Of a DNA stretch of 64,000 bases, positions 63,595-64,000 are shown in pieces. Each line of letters starts with the position of its first letter. Positions within the stretch are counted from its first letter, which is position 1. The translations under genes were made by a program, and so were the position numbers. Source of the DNA: Lachnospiraceae bacterium (GTDB lineage Bacteria; Bacillota; Clostridia; Lachnospirales; Lachnospiraceae); the NCBI GenBank assembly GCA_022800815.1, contig JAAWRC010000015.1:18144-82143 (forward strand), in the 5' to 3' direction. Below the pieces are notes generated by a model. That model saw only the letters and a list, made by a program, of their open reading frames with translations, did not search any database and was not told the origin of the DNA.

Positions 63595-64000
63595 GTGATC
63601 TGTAAAATACGAAAATGGGATTTGGCGGCGGCTCTTTCCAATAGAAAAGTACAGGATAATCTTAGAGATGGGTTGCCGTACCCTTATACGGAACAGGACG
63701 GGGGGGCTTTATTTCTGCTATGCTGTCTGCGGATGAAAATGAAACATTTGCTTTTGCCATAACTGTAGATGGACGGGTGGTGGGAAGTATCGGTGTTTTC
63801 CGCCAGGGGAATATCCACAGGCGGACAGCCGAGTTGGGATATTATATAGCGGAAGGATACTGGGGAAAGGGAATTATGACAGAGGCTGTAAGACAGGTCT
63901 GTATGGAAAGGCTTATACTGGATATGATGGGGTGGGCAGATGTATCGGAGAGGGAACTGTGCGAAAAGGAGGAAATTATTACTGATTTTGGAGAAAAGCT
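63595..64000 (+). pseudogene. Broken GNAT-family acetyltransferase, runs off the window
   Basis: The frame opens at a GTG (63595) after GGGAGGCGG and reads VICKIRKWDLAAALSNRKVQDNLRDGLPYPYTEQDG, then a seven-G run (63700-63706) shifts it. The downstream frame from about 63708 reads FISAMLSADENETFAFAITVDGRVVGSIGVFRQGNIHRRTAELGYYIAEGYWGKGIMTEAVRQVC, the acetyl-CoA-binding core of a GNAT enzyme. It then changes into unrelated sequence MERLILDMMGWADVSE. No stop occurs before the window ends. The lost second half and the shift both argue for a pseudogene. Confidence 0.75.

Overview
The window is a chromosomal segment of an anaerobic, GC-rich Firmicute, most likely a Lachnospiraceae-type Clostridia member. 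The reasons are the oxygen-sensitive class III ribonucleotide reductase (NrdD/NrdG) with NrdR-type boxes, the order ecfA1-ecfA2-ecfT-truA-rplM-rpsI, a CwlD-type sporulation amidase, strong AGGAGG ribosome binding sites, sigma-A promoters, an Amt-PII fusion, and an ATP synthase whose c subunit carries a sodium-site signature. No species can be named from the sequence alone.

Layout. (1) 1-6.5 kb: a lower-GC, probably acquired island with a DrmA/YprA-type helicase (its start lies left of the window), a DrmB-type DUF1998 protein and a NERD nuclease-SF1 helicase; this looks like a DISARM-related anti-phage operon in an unusual form. (2) 6.6-12.4 kb: a Cys-rich protein of unknown function and a coiled-coil protein that diverge from promoters resembling sporulation sigma factor sites, then a MoxR ATPase / VWA protein / DUF3786 group. 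(3) 12.6-13.1 kb: a five-tRNA operon (Gly, Arg, His, Gln, Lys). (4) 13.3-20.3 kb: sugar kinase and aldose epimerase, then the ECF vitamin-transporter module, truA, and the L13/S9 ribosomal operon. (5) 20.5-32.8 kb: deoB, a DtxR-type regulator, a DUF975/CmpB membrane protein, MATE exporter, a 226-bp nested palindrome, DUF362 ferredoxin-like protein, a TetR-ABC exporter operon, and a serine hydrolase. (6) 33-38.8 kb: nrdDG, a probable sigma/anti-sigma deletion fusion, and amt-glnB. (7) 39-49 kb: a URO-D-like protein, a Uma2 protein, and a LacI-regulated operon livKHMGF + RpiB-like isomerase + amidohydrolase + AEC transporter. (8) 49.2-59.7 kb: cwlD, sua5, a degenerate LMW phosphatase, rpiB, dCMP deaminase, and the complete atpZIBEFHAGDC cluster. 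(9) 59.9-64 kb: a chemoreceptor translationally coupled to an FMN-binding lipoprotein, then a decayed zone with a headless ParA, a small unknown gene and a broken acetyltransferase.

How the parts work together. Most of the window is housekeeping: translation, energy, nucleotide and cofactor supply. The accessory parts are the two ends (defence island; mobile-element debris), the LacI-controlled uptake/catabolic operon and the MoxR/VWA group. The strongest candidate for a poorly described system is the three-gene defence island, which has the DISARM DrmA-DrmB pair joined to a NERD-helicase, with neither a phospholipase-D DrmC nor a methyltransferase inside the window. Second is the LacI-controlled HAAT-transporter/isomerase/amidohydrolase operon, whose substrate I cannot predict.
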